From positions 1 to 20,856 of the forward strand of contig CAYPCH010000064.1 in NCBI GenBank assembly GCA_964409165.1: a DNA stretch of 20,856 bases, read 5' to 3'. Made by a program: the position numbers and the translations under genes. Source of the DNA: CAYPCH01 sp964409165. Its GTDB lineage: Bacteria > Bacillota > Clostridia > Acetivibrionales > Acetivibrionaceae. Within the stretch, counting starts at the first letter, position 1. Every line of letters begins with the position of its first letter. The notes beneath the pieces are model-generated. The model searched no databases, was not told where the DNA came from, and worked only from the letters and a program-made list of their open reading frames with translations. Positions 6,531 to 13,736 of this stretch are shown here, in pieces.

Positions 6531-8174
6531 TTAGTACATTCCACCCATTCCACCCATTCCGCCCATTCCACCAGGCATTCCGCCACCCGCAACCTCTGCT
6601 TCAGGCTTATCTGCAACAACTGACTCTGTTGTAAGAACCATAGCTGCTACAGATGCGGCGTTCTGGAGAGCAAACCTTGTAACTTTTGCCGGGTCTACTA
6701 TACCTTCTTCAATCATATTAACATATTTTTCATTCAATACATCAAAACCTAATCCTACTTCGCTATCCTTTATCTTTTCAACTATTACGGAACCTTCAAG
6801 ACCTGCATTTGCAGCGATTTGTCTGATAGGCTCTTCTAATGCCCTGAGTATAATCTTAACTCCTGTTTTTTCATCCCCAGAAGTTGAATCCAGTAACTTT
6901 GCTACTTTCGGAACTGCATTTATTAAAGCTGTTCCTCCACCAGCTACAATACCTTCTTCTACTGCTGCTCTTGTAGCTGCAAGAGCATCTTCAATTCTCA
7001 GTTTCTTTTCTTTCATTTCTGTCTCAGTTGCAGCACCAACCTGAATAACAGCTACACCACCGGAAAGCTTTGCAAGTCTTTCCTGTAGTTTTTCCTTGTC
7101 AAATTCGGAAGTTGTTTCTTCAATCTGAGCTTTGATTGAAGAAATCCTCTTCTTAATCTCGTCTGAGCTGCCTGCACCATCAACTATAATTGTGTTTTCC
7201 TTCTGTACTTTAACCTGTCTTGCTTTACCCAACTGCTCAATTGTAGTTTCCTTCAAATCAAGTCCAAGTTCTTCAGTAATAACTTCTCCACCTGTCAGGA
7301 TAGCTATATCCTGTAGCATTGCCTTCCTTCTGTCACCAAAGCCCGGAGCCTTGACAGCTACACAATTGAATGTACCCCTCAATTTATTTACAACTAATGT
7401 TGCAAGCGCTTCGCCTTCAACATCTTCGGCTAAAATAACAAGCTTTTTGCCCTGCTGAACTATTTGCTCAAGAATTGGAAGTATCTCCTGAATATTGCTT
7501 ATCTTCTTGTCTGTAATCAAAATGTACGGTTCATCAAGAATAGCTTCCATTTTCTCTGTATCTGTAATCATGTAAGGAGATACATAACCTCTGTCAAACT
7601 GCATACCTTCAACAACTTCAAGGTTTGTGCCCATTGTTTTGGACTCTTCTACAGTAATAACGCCATCGTTTGTGACCTTTTCCATAGCATCAGCAATCAA
7701 GCTTCCTATAACATCGTCATTAGCTGAAATTGCCGCAACTCTTGTTATGTCTTCCTTGCCTTTTATCTTCTGGCTTACTTCCTTGATTCCATCAACCGCT
7801 GCATCAACTGCTTTTGAAATACCTTTTTTGATTATCATAGGATTAGCACCTGCTGCTACGTTCTTAAGACCTTCCCTGATAATTGCCTGTGCCAAAAGTG
7901 TTGCGGTAGTTGTACCGTCACCTGCTACATCATTAGTCTTTGTAGCAACTTCTTTTACAAGCTGTGCACCCATATTTTCAAATTGGTCTTCGAGTTCTAT
8001 TTCTTTGGCAATAGTAACACCATCATTTGTAATCATTGGTGAACCAAATTTCTTGTCAAGAACAACATTTCTTCCTTTAGGTCCTAAAGTAATCTTAACA
8101 GTATCCGCCAGTTTATTAACACCGCTTTCAAGAGCTTTTCTAGCTTCTTCACCAAATTTAATTTCTTTTGCCAT
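6531..8174 (-). CDS. groEL: Chaperonin GroEL (Hsp60)
   Basis: ATP-driven double-ring chaperonin that folds cytoplasmic proteins together with GroES. The 547-residue product is the standard length and nearly collinear with other GroELs. It has GDGTTTATLLAQAI (85-98, nucleotide binding), the AAVEEGIVAGGG signature in the second equatorial half, and a C-terminal GGMPGGMGGMGGMGGM tail. The ATG follows AAGGAGG. groES lies 153 bp upstream with no terminator between, so the two form one operon. Transcription should be controlled by the CIRCE element before groES, and a strong terminator follows. I saw nothing missing or unusual. Confidence 0.99.
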   Translation of the reverse strand: MAKEIKFGEEARKALESGVNKLADTVKITLGPKGRNVVLDKKFGSPMITNDGVTIAKEIELEDQFENMGAQLVKEVATKTNDVAGDGTTTATLLAQAIIREGLKNVAAGANPMIIKKGISKAVDAAVDGIKEVSQKIKGKEDITRVAAISANDDVIGSLIADAMEKVTNDGVITVEESKTMGTNLEVVEGMQFDRGYVSPYMITDTEKMEAILDEPYILITDKKISNIQEILPILEQIVQQGKKLVILAEDVEGEALATLVVNKLRGTFNCVAVKAPGFGDRRKAMLQDIAILTGGEVITEELGLDLKETTIEQLGKARQVKVQKENTIIVDGAGSSDEIKKRISSIKAQIEETTSEFDKEKLQERLAKLSGGVAVIQVGAATETEMKEKKLRIEDALAATRAAVEEGIVAGGGTALINAVPKVAKLLDSTSGDEKTGVKIILRALEEPIRQIAANAGLEGSVIVEKIKDSEVGLGFDVLNEKYVNMIEEGIVDPAKVTRFALQNAASVAAMVLTTESVVADKPEAEVAGGGMPGGMGGMGGMGGMY

Positions 8175-8327
8175 ATAATTAACCTCCTTAGGTATTTTTT
8201 TGATTTGATAGTAAGGCTTTAAACTACTAAAACACTATATAATTTACGTTTTAACATAGTGATTCCGGAATTTGCATTGGCAACCTTAAAAGAAACAGAT
8301 CATTTACTGCATTAAGGTCACTTACTA

Positions 8328-8612
8328 CTATTCAACTACCGCTAATATATCTCCCTGCTTGAGAATGGTATATTCCTCACCGTCATACTTTACTTCGGTA
8401 CCTGAATATTTGCTCATTATAACCTTGTCTCCTACTTTTACTTCCATTTTCACTTCTTTTCCGTCCACAACTGCACCAGGTCCTACAGCAACTACCTCTG
8501 CAACCTGTGGCTTTTCCTTTGCGGATCCTGGCAATACTATACCGCTCTTTGTAGTCTCTTCGCTTTCTACCATTTTAACAACTACTCTGTCTGCTAAAGG
8601 TCTTATTTTCAT
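8328..8612 (-). CDS. groES: Co-chaperonin GroES (Hsp10)
   Basis: Heptameric lid of the GroEL folding chamber. The 94-residue product has the expected beta-barrel sequence from MKIRPLADRVVVK to YTILKQGDILAVVE. The mobile loop that contacts GroEL is at about residues 18-33 (ESEETTKSGIVLPGSA). The ATG follows GAGGAGG. It is the first gene of groES-groEL and is preceded by a perfect CIRCE operator 53 bases upstream, consistent with HrcA-controlled heat-shock induction. The identification is certain. Confidence 0.99.
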   Translation of the reverse strand: MKIRPLADRVVVKMVESEETTKSGIVLPGSAKEKPQVAEVVAVGPGAVVDGKEVKMEVKVGDKVIMSKYSGTEVKYDGEEYTILKQGDILAVVE

Positions 8613-8664
8613 AAATATGCCTCCTCTTTATTAATAAAATTGTTAGTTTTATGTACTTCGTTTA

Positions 8665-8691
8665 TTAGCACTCGCTTTAAGTGAGTGCTAA
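8665..8691. promoter_or_regulatory. CIRCE operator (HrcA binding site)
   Basis: TTAGCACTC (8665-8673), a nine-base spacer and GAGTGCTAA (8683-8691) match the CIRCE consensus exactly. It lies between the AT-rich promoter region and groES. In Firmicutes the HrcA repressor binds this site to keep groESL low without heat stress. hrcA itself is not in the window. Confidence 0.97.
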
Positions 8692-8707
8692 TTACAGATA
8701 TAATATT

Positions 8708-8713
8708 ATTATA
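8708..8713 (-). promoter_or_regulatory. Possible -10 box of the groESL promoter
   Basis: TATAAT on the minus strand, about 17 bases before the CIRCE element. A TTGATA (8727-8732) is only 13 bases further upstream, too close for a standard pair. With 17-base spacing TTGATA would use ATAATA (8704-8709) instead. The exact boxes are uncertain, but the promoter should lie here. Confidence 0.45.
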
Positions 8714-8745
8714 CTATCCAATTTATTATCAATCATTCATTTTTT

Positions 8746-8859
8746 TTATATTTTATCGTTTAGGAAAAACACATCTAATTCTCCCACTATTCTTCTCGAA
8801 TTCTTCGATTTCCTTGAAATTTCTTTAACAGCTACTGTAAGTACACGCCCGTGCCTCAT
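8746..8859 (-). other. Possible 37-codon small ORF upstream of groESL
   Basis: An ATG-initiated frame reads MRHGRVLTVAVKEISRKS...GELDVFFLNDKI. The open frame extends about ten codons further upstream (ALFLKTNSA) with no start. It is basic and looks coding-like, but no ribosome-binding site precedes the ATG and it is unlikely to be expressed as it stands. It could be a gene remnant. The rest of 8733-8894 shows no other feature. Confidence 0.15.
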
Positions 8860-8890
8860 AGCAGAATTCGTTTTTAGAAACAGGGCACAC

Positions 8891-8957
8891 TAATAAAAAG
8901 CTTCGGGACATCGAGTCCCGAAGCTTTTTGCCGGATTTCCTTTCAGGAAACGGCACT
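8891..8957 (-). repeat. Dispersed two-hairpin element, copy A
   Basis: On the minus strand this nearly repeats plus-strand 1633-1702. It consists of a GCCG...CGGC/TTTCCT...AGGAAA hairpin (about 8930-8954) next to a perfect 15-bp hairpin. Copy A is better paired than copy B, with no internal loop in the long stem. Confidence 0.7.
8895..8929. terminator. Perfect bidirectional terminator hairpin
   Basis: AAAAAGCTTCGGGAC (8895-8909), loop ATCGA, GTCCCGAAGCTTTTT (8915-8929). It has fifteen perfect pairs with A/T tracts at the base, so it can terminate from either side. It is part of the dispersed element and insulates groES from upstream transcription. Confidence 0.75.
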
Positions 8958-8960
8958 AAT

Positions 8961-8993
8961 AAAATTGAGTACCCATTGAGGATACTCAATTTT
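8961..8993. terminator. Second bidirectional hairpin between mannanase and groES
   Basis: AAAATTGAGTA (8961-8971) and TACTCAATTTT (8983-8993) pair perfectly around an 11-base loop. The stem is AT-rich with A/T tracts at its base. It is the middle of three stacked hairpins. Confidence 0.55.
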
Positions 8994-9020
8994 GCCTCTT
9001 TCATTTCAGGAAATAATCTT

Positions 9021-9064
9021 TAAAAAGGACTGTCCCTTAGAATTCATTTCCTAAAGACAGTCCT
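9021..9064 (-). terminator. Terminator of the mannanase gene
   Basis: AGGACTGTC (9026-9034) pairs with GACAGTCCT (9056-9064), extended inward by TTAG/CTAA. On the minus strand the stem is followed by TTTTTA. It lies about 113 bases after the stop codon. Confidence 0.85.
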
Positions 9065-9068
9065 CCTC

Positions 9069-9160
9069 GCCTAATACAGGCTATCTATTTATGGCTTGCA
9101 TGCTATAACTTTTAGACCGTGGCGGTCAATGCTGCGTTAGCAACAAAGATCCCATAAATA
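9069..9160 (-). ncRNA. Folded element in the 3' untranslated region of the mannanase mRNA
   Basis: Between the stop codon and the terminator lies a region with nested inverted repeats. A nine-pair outer stem joins TATTTATGG (9086-9094, plus strand) to CCATAAATA (9152-9160). Inside are GACCG/CGGTC (9115-9119, 9123-9127) closing a three-base loop, and a TAAC/GTTA, TTGC/GCAA stem with a bulge. A separate GCCT/AGGC hairpin (9069-9081) follows on the mRNA strand. The GC-rich CCGCGG lies just outside (9161-9166). I could not match it to a known RNA family. It may be a repetitive element, an mRNA stabiliser or an RNA on either strand. Confidence 0.35.
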
Positions 9161-9176
9161 CCGCGGGAAAGTTGGG

Positions 9177-10802
9177 TTAAAATTCAGCAATCGAACCTAA
9201 TATGTACCTTTTTATCATTGCATAATCTGTTGAGTTCACATTTTCATCCCTATTAACGTCCGCTGCCTGTAAAGCTTCCCCTGCAAGTAAGGATGTTCCA
9301 AGTATATGCCTTTTAACCAAGGCATAATCTGTTGAGTTAACGCTTCCGTCGTTGTTAACATCTCCTGGTGCCATAATCGGCGGGGTTATAACAGCACCGC
9401 CTTCTGGATAGACCTGGAACTCATAAATGGAATGTCCCCACTCGGTTGCCCTTTGCATGCAGTAAATTCTTACATATCTTGCTGTGACACTAAGCTCTAT
9501 TTCGTCTAGACCTCCATCCCCGTTATACTCCGTAAAAACATCCGTCCATGCTTTTGCATCATTGGATACCTGTATTTTATACTGCCTTGCATGCGCAGTC
9601 TCCCACTCAATATAAACACTTCCAATCTTATGCTCTTTCTCCAGGTCAACATATATGTACTGAGGATCTGAATACTCAGATGACCACCTAGTACCAAGAT
9701 TGCCATCAACCGCATTGCCAGCTACGTTGTTTGCACTTGTTTCAACAGAAGATGCAAAGACAGGCTTGTTAAGAGAAATGCTTCCCTCCGGTATGGTCGG
9801 CATAGGCATTTCTGGAGGATCGGAAAGCATAGAAGCAGGTCGCTTTGAAATATTCTTTATGCTGTAGGTATCGGTAATACACATTTCCTCCGCCCAAGGC
9901 TTAAGAGTTGCAAATGTTCCATCAGCTGTCATGTCAAGAAATGTTTGAGGCTGATTGCCAGGCCCCCATGACCATATCAAATATCCAATTTCATTTTTGT
10001 AGCATTGTTCCATTATGGTTTTGTACGGAATTTTTCCGTTCTCGGTTTCTTCCCACTTGTCGGCGAATTCTCCCACAATCAGTGGTAAACCCAACCTTAC
10101 AGTCTCAGCTATCTCATCAGTAACCTTTTTCTCGTCATAACCCCACATATAAGGCCACCACATATGAACAGAGAACATCAAATTATGGTCCGGGTCGGCA
10201 TCTATAAGATATGCACCAGCCGCCTGAATAACATTGATGTCTTTTCCCCAGTCTCCGCCGTCAATAATAAGAGGAACATGAATCCCTGCCTCCCTCATCC
10301 TGTTTACGGCTGTTTTATAACCTGATTTGAAATCACTTTCAGAAACATTTTGCCCTACTTCATTGCCGATATTTATAAGAAGATACTCCTGATGTTTTTT
10401 TATAACTTCTACAACATCAGGCCTTACCCAGTAATCAACAAGTTCAGGAAGCTTGCTCCATTCCCCGGTTGCATCATGAAGTTCAATCATAGGTATCATA
10501 TGGCTCTTACGGCAGTTGTAAATTGCTACATCAAGCTTTCGGGGATCTCCTGTAATTCCCCATACGATCCTAACTGTATTGGCACCCGTTTTTGCAATCT
10601 CAGCAAACGACACATCACCGTCAACGTCTCCCCATATAGTCATCTCATTGACTCCATAGGGAATTACTTTTTCCCCCGTATTGTCATACAAAAACCTTCC
10701 TTCAACCCTGAATCCCGGGTATATCTCTTCAGCAGACGACACCGCAGGCAAACTTGCAACCAGTATCAGAACTGCAACTAAAAGCAGACTGAGCTTTTTC
10801 AT
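9177..10802 (-). CDS. Secreted cellulosomal GH5 beta-mannanase with CBM32 and type I dockerin
   Basis: The 541-residue product has a signal peptide (1-24, ending VSSA) and a GH5 barrel (about 28-320) closest in pattern to subfamily 8 endo-beta-1,4-mannanases. The pattern comprises IPYGVNEMTIW, AKTGANTVRIVW, HDATG, NIGNE (acid/base E148), VHMW (H213) and IVGEFAD (nucleophile E245). A proline-rich linker precedes a CBM32/F5-8C-type domain (about 342-470). The C-terminal type I dockerin (478-541) has two calcium-binding repeats, GDVNNDGSVNSTDYALVKR and ADVNRDENVNSTDYAMIKR. Both carry the Ser-Thr pair typical of thermocellus-type cohesin specificity. The second loop has Glu where Gly is usual. 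The enzyme should assemble on the cellulosome and cleave mannans. It is monocistronic: GGGGGAGG precedes the ATG and a terminator follows. Mannanase is strongly favoured over cellulase from the motifs, but the substrate is inferred. Confidence 0.93.
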   Translation of the reverse strand: MKKLSLLLVAVLILVASLPAVSSAEEIYPGFRVEGRFLYDNTGEKVIPYGVNEMTIWGDVDGDVSFAEIAKTGANTVRIVWGITGDPRKLDVAIYNCRKSHMIPMIELHDATGEWSKLPELVDYWVRPDVVEVIKKHQEYLLINIGNEVGQNVSESDFKSGYKTAVNRMREAGIHVPLIIDGGDWGKDINVIQAAGAYLIDADPDHNLMFSVHMWWPYMWGYDEKKVTDEIAETVRLGLPLIVGEFADKWEETENGKIPYKTIMEQCYKNEIGYLIWSWGPGNQPQTFLDMTADGTFATLKPWAEEMCITDTYSIKNISKRPASMLSDPPEMPMPTIPEGSISLNKPVFASSVETSANNVAGNAVDGNLGTRWSSEYSDPQYIYVDLEKEHKIGSVYIEWETAHARQYKIQVSNDAKAWTDVFTEYNGDGGLDEIELSVTARYVRIYCMQRATEWGHSIYEFQVYPEGGAVITPPIMAPGDVNNDGSVNSTDYALVKRHILGTSLLAGEALQAADVNRDENVNSTDYAMIKRYILGSIAEF

Positions 10803-10823
10803 AATAATACCTCCCCCAAAAAA

Positions 10824-11043
10824 TAATGTTACTTATATAGTTATTCGCATCTTGTATTGTTTTTAAGGGTGCCAAATAATCCTCTGGGGGCATGTTCTTT
10901 TATTTTTACCAGTAATGTTTGTAATGTTAAAATTCTTAGAATAACATTATTTTTGACCTCTCAATGCCTCTAGACCTCATCTTTATCAGCGCACATAATG
11001 AGGTCTAATACGGTTTCAATAATGTTCAATGAAGTTTAATGTT
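10824..11043. promoter_or_regulatory. Cluster of six TAATGTT motifs upstream of the mannanase
   Basis: TAATGTT occurs at 10824-10830, 10913-10919, 10922-10928, 11020-11026 and 11037-11043, and inverted at 10943-10949. Six copies in 220 bp exceed chance even in AT-rich DNA. The copies at 10922-10929 and 10942-10949 form an inverted repeat followed by TTTTT on the plus strand. They could be operator half-sites, but no binding protein is implied by the sequence. Confidence 0.3.
10971..11007. repeat. Inverted repeat between the regulator-like gene and the mannanase
   Basis: TAGACCTCAT (10971-10980) and ATGAGGTCTA (10998-11007) are exact inverted copies around 17 bases. No T-run follows on the minus strand, so termination of the his operon here is doubtful. 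An operator or mRNA hairpin is equally possible. Confidence 0.5.
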
Positions 11044-11084
11044 TAAGGGAGTTTTAAAAATAAGAAGTTTTAAGATAAGATTTT

Positions 11085-12227
11085 TTATGACTTTGTCGGC
11101 AGAGGCAATAAAACTTTGAATAAGTTCTGAGAACCTATATTTACAAACCTAACTTTTCCTATTTCGGAAAATGCATTCTTAATTCTCGTAATTCCCAGTC
11201 CAGATTTCATAAACCTCTTCCTTGTGTCTAATGTTATAAGCCTCTGATACAACCAAGGATTTCTTCTATCCGGATTATTCTCTCGGACAAATTTATAAAC
11301 ACTGTTTCCTGCAATCAGAGCCCCCGGATTGCTTACCTCAATGTTCTTTGAAGTTATTGTTATTGTTATTCCTCTGGATATATCAAGATAATCCCTGTGC
11401 ACAAGGGCATTGGCTATAACCTCCTCTAATGCTTCAAAGGGATACTCTCCAGAAATGATTATATTCTTTCTAAGGTAATCCGAAACCTCATCAAGCATAG
11501 CCGGTATATTGCCGTAAAAAAATCTGACTTCATTATCCATATCCACTGCAATATAAACATGTGGCAAAAACGCGGAAGGATTCTTACCAAACAGTAAAAG
11601 TCCGCCTATAGTAAGGTGATATCCCTCACTTTCGGATTTTTGACCTACTATTCCAAGCGCTTCAAGCAGGAGCTCACTTGGTTTTTCGCTTATAACATTA
11701 AGGTTTTTAAAATAAGCATTGATACATTCAGTGTCAAGCTCTTCCATGCCGACATTTTTCAACACAACAGTTTCATACGTCAAAAGACCGTTTTCCTGCA
11801 ACAGATTGGCTATTTCGCTTCTTCTGGCGGTATCGGTTGTAGATCCTCTCCTAATGTAAAAGGCTCCATTCTGCAACATCTGATGAGGCTTGTGACCGCT
11901 TCTGTATATGGTAAGGACTCCCAGGTCTTTTCCTTCAACCGTTATAAAATCCATAGAAATAGAAACGGGTGGGTCGCACCTGTTATATATTATTTGTTGA
12001 ATCTGTTCTTCTATAAAGTCCTCAGAATCTATACCCAGCACTTTTTTCGTCTTATCTTCCACACCAAAGATAATATAGCCTCTTCCACCTCTCGAATTTG
12101 CCATGGCAATCACATCTTTGGTTAGTTCCTTCTTTTCGCTCTCGGTAGATAAATTAAGCTCTGCCTTAAAGTCAAGTTTCGGACCTTCTTCCTGCTTGAG
12201 CAAACGCTTAAGCTTATATTTATCCAA
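11085..12227 (-). CDS. AlbA_2 (Schlafen-like) and HATPase_c_4 putative transcriptional regulator
   Basis: The 380-residue product has an N-terminal AlbA_2/divergent-AAA domain (about 8-145) with DFKAEL, ANSRGGRGYIIFGVED and FYIRRGSTTDTA. Its C-terminal GHKL-ATPase-like domain (about 255-360) has ALEEVIANALVHRDY and SGLGITRIKNAF, as in proteins annotated RecG-like regulators. The family is thought to bind nucleic acid, but its cellular roles are mostly unknown. The start is an unusual TTG at 12227, supported by GGAGGTG five bases upstream (12233-12239). No ATG lies nearby in frame. It follows hisIE by 26 bp and is likely the last gene of the his operon. Whether it affects histidine or stress control cannot be read from the sequence. 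The domain call is firm; the function is not. Confidence 0.85.
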   Translation of the reverse strand: MDKYKLKRLLKQEEGPKLDFKAELNLSTESEKKELTKDVIAMANSRGGRGYIIFGVEDKTKKVLGIDSEDFIEEQIQQIIYNRCDPPVSISMDFITVEGKDLGVLTIYRSGHKPHQMLQNGAFYIRRGSTTDTARRSEIANLLQENGLLTYETVVLKNVGMEELDTECINAYFKNLNVISEKPSELLLEALGIVGQKSESEGYHLTIGGLLLFGKNPSAFLPHVYIAVDMDNEVRFFYGNIPAMLDEVSDYLRKNIIISGEYPFEALEEVIANALVHRDYLDISRGITITITSKNIEVSNPGALIAGNSVYKFVRENNPDRRNPWLYQRLITLDTRKRFMKSGLGITRIKNAFSEIGKVRFVNIGSQNLFKVLLPLPTKS

Positions 12228-12253
12228 CTCAACACCTCCGAAGCAATAAAAAT

Positions 12254-12913
12254 TTACCTTCTTTTTTTCAACTCTCTATATATATCGTCAAGCTTTACGC
12301 CTCTTTCAACCATCAGTACAAAAAGATGATAAAAAAGGTCAGAAATCTCATAGGTTATTTCTCCCTTATCTTTGTTTTTTGCCGCAATAATAACCTCTGC
12401 GGCTTCCTCCCCGACTTTCTTGAGGATTTTGTCCAAACCCTTTTCAAAAAGATAATTTGTGTATGAGCCTTCTTTAGGATTTATTGTCCTGTCTACTATA
12501 ACGTCATATACCTGCTGAAGTATTTCTGAATTGTCATGATATACCGACTTCTCATCAAAAACCTTATCCGAGTTTTCCTTCATATCTTCACCATCCATTT
12601 CCCTGTAAAAACAGGAGTAATGCCCTGTGTGGCAAGCTGCTTTAACCTGTTCCACCTTAACGAGCAACGCATCACCGTCGCAATCCATTTTTATTGATTT
12701 AATGTTCTGAAAATGACCTGATGTTTCACCCTTAAGCCACAATTTATTCCTGCTTCTGCTGAAATAGTGCACCTTTCCTGTCTCAATAGTCTTTGCAAAA
12801 GCTTCCTCATTCATATAAGCCAGCATAAGAACTTCATTTGTCTTGTAGTCCTGGGCAATTACAGGAACCAAGCCGTTATTGTCAAATTTTATCTCCTTTA
12901 GGATTTCACTCAT
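12254..12913 (-). CDS. hisIE: Bifunctional phosphoribosyl-AMP cyclohydrolase / phosphoribosyl-ATP pyrophosphatase
   Basis: Catalyses histidine steps 2 and 3. The HisE part removes pyrophosphate from PR-ATP, and the HisI part opens the adenine ring of PR-AMP. The HisI domain (about 1-110) contains DCDGD (77-81, metal-binding Asp) and CHTGHYSC (94-101). C78, C94 and C101 are the expected zinc ligands. The HisE domain (about 118-219) shows SYTNYLFEKGLDKILKKVGE and EAAEVIIAAKN. The 219-residue length fits fused HisIE. The ATG follows AAAGGAG. It lies 37 bp after hisF and 26 bp before the AlbA_2 gene. Confidence 0.98.
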   Translation of the reverse strand: MSEILKEIKFDNNGLVPVIAQDYKTNEVLMLAYMNEEAFAKTIETGKVHYFSRSRNKLWLKGETSGHFQNIKSIKMDCDGDALLVKVEQVKAACHTGHYSCFYREMDGEDMKENSDKVFDEKSVYHDNSEILQQVYDVIVDRTINPKEGSYTNYLFEKGLDKILKKVGEEAAEVIIAAKNKDKGEITYEISDLFYHLFVLMVERGVKLDDIYRELKKRR

Positions 12914-12950
12914 TGTTAGCTACTCCTTTGCTTTTTATACAAATTTACTA

Positions 12951-13712
12951 CTACATCCTGACCTCAATACCCTTTTGCTTCAAATATTTCTTCAGTTCCA
13001 TTATTTCCATCTCCCTGTAGTGAAACAGTGAAGCCGCAAGTACCGCATCCGCCTTTCCTGTTGTCAGGGCATCATAGAAATGTTCCATTGTACCTGCACC
13101 GCCCGAAGCAATAACAGGTATTCTTACGTTTTCCGATACCTTTCTGGTAAGCTCAATATCATATCCGTTTTTTGTACCATCGCAGTCCATACTTGTAAGA
13201 AGTATCTCACCGGCACCAAGCTTCTCAGCCTCTACAGCCCATGCTATTGCATCTTTTCCGCTATTAACCATGCCTCCGTTCAGATACACGTCCCATCCGG
13301 TTTTGTCCTCCCGCCTTTTAGCATCTATAGCCACAACAACACACTGGCTTCCAAAACTTGTGGTAGCTTCAGTTATAAACTCCGGCCTTTTTAATGCTTC
13401 AGAGTTCACCGATATTTTATTCGCTCCCGCCTTCAAAATCTCACGGACATCATCTACAGTCCTTATTCCCCCCCCTACGGTAAATGGAATGGACACCTGC
13501 TCTGCAACCCTTCTTACCACATCAATCATGATACCTCTTGCATCCGTTGTCGCTGTTATATCCAGAAAAGCCAGCTCATCTGCTCCGGCCTTGTCATAAA
13601 CTGCCGCAACCTCAACCGGATCACCGGCATCTTTGATATTCACAAAATTAATACCCTTGACAACCCTGCCATCACGCACATCAAGGCATGGGATTATACG
13701 TTTTGTCACCAT
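12951..13712 (-). CDS. hisF: Imidazole glycerol phosphate synthase, cyclase subunit
   Basis: Uses ammonia to convert PRFAR into imidazole glycerol phosphate and AICAR. The 253-residue TIM barrel carries both catalytic aspartates: D11 in RIIPCLDVRDG and D130 in VAIDAKR. It also has the phosphate-binding VGGGIRT and ASGGAG loops. HisF normally receives ammonia from the glutaminase HisH, yet no hisH lies in this operon. AICAR, its by-product, rejoins purine synthesis, which fits purC being nearby. The ATG follows AAGGAGGT. It is 24 bp downstream of hisA. Confidence 0.98.
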   Translation of the reverse strand: MVTKRIIPCLDVRDGRVVKGINFVNIKDAGDPVEVAAVYDKAGADELAFLDITATTDARGIMIDVVRRVAEQVSIPFTVGGGIRTVDDVREILKAGANKISVNSEALKRPEFITEATTSFGSQCVVVAIDAKRREDKTGWDVYLNGGMVNSGKDAIAWAVEAEKLGAGEILLTSMDCDGTKNGYDIELTRKVSENVRIPVIASGGAGTMEHFYDALTTGKADAVLAASLFHYREMEIMELKKYLKQKGIEVRM

Positions 13713-13736
13713 AATAGTGTTACCTCCTTTTATAGG

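Noticed and set aside
7627..8178. Long plus-strand open frame (183 codons) opposite groEL
   Set aside because: It is the mirror of a highly conserved, codon-biased gene. It has no ribosome-binding site and a Ser/Thr/Ile-rich composition typical of antisense shadows.
8681..8893. Plus-strand 70-codon open frame before the mannanase terminators
   Set aside because: It begins inside the CIRCE element, has no ribosome-binding site, and overlaps the groESL promoter region.
9086..9160. tRNA-like length (75 nt with a long outer stem)
   Set aside because: There is no GTTCRANYC T-arm and no recognisable anticodon arm, and the outer stem has nine pairs. It does not fold as a cloverleaf tRNA.
9086..9160. 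Cyclic-di-GMP-I (GEMM) riboswitch on the minus strand
   Set aside because: GCCACGGTCTAA and AACGCA recall GEMM pieces, but the order is wrong. The GAAA tetraloop stem and ACGCAAAGCC core are absent, and it lies 3' of a gene just before a terminator.
10844..10880. Sigma-54 promoter upstream of the mannanase
   Set aside because: TGGCAC matches a -24 box, but no TTGC-like -12 box follows at the required spacing and no activator gene is nearby.
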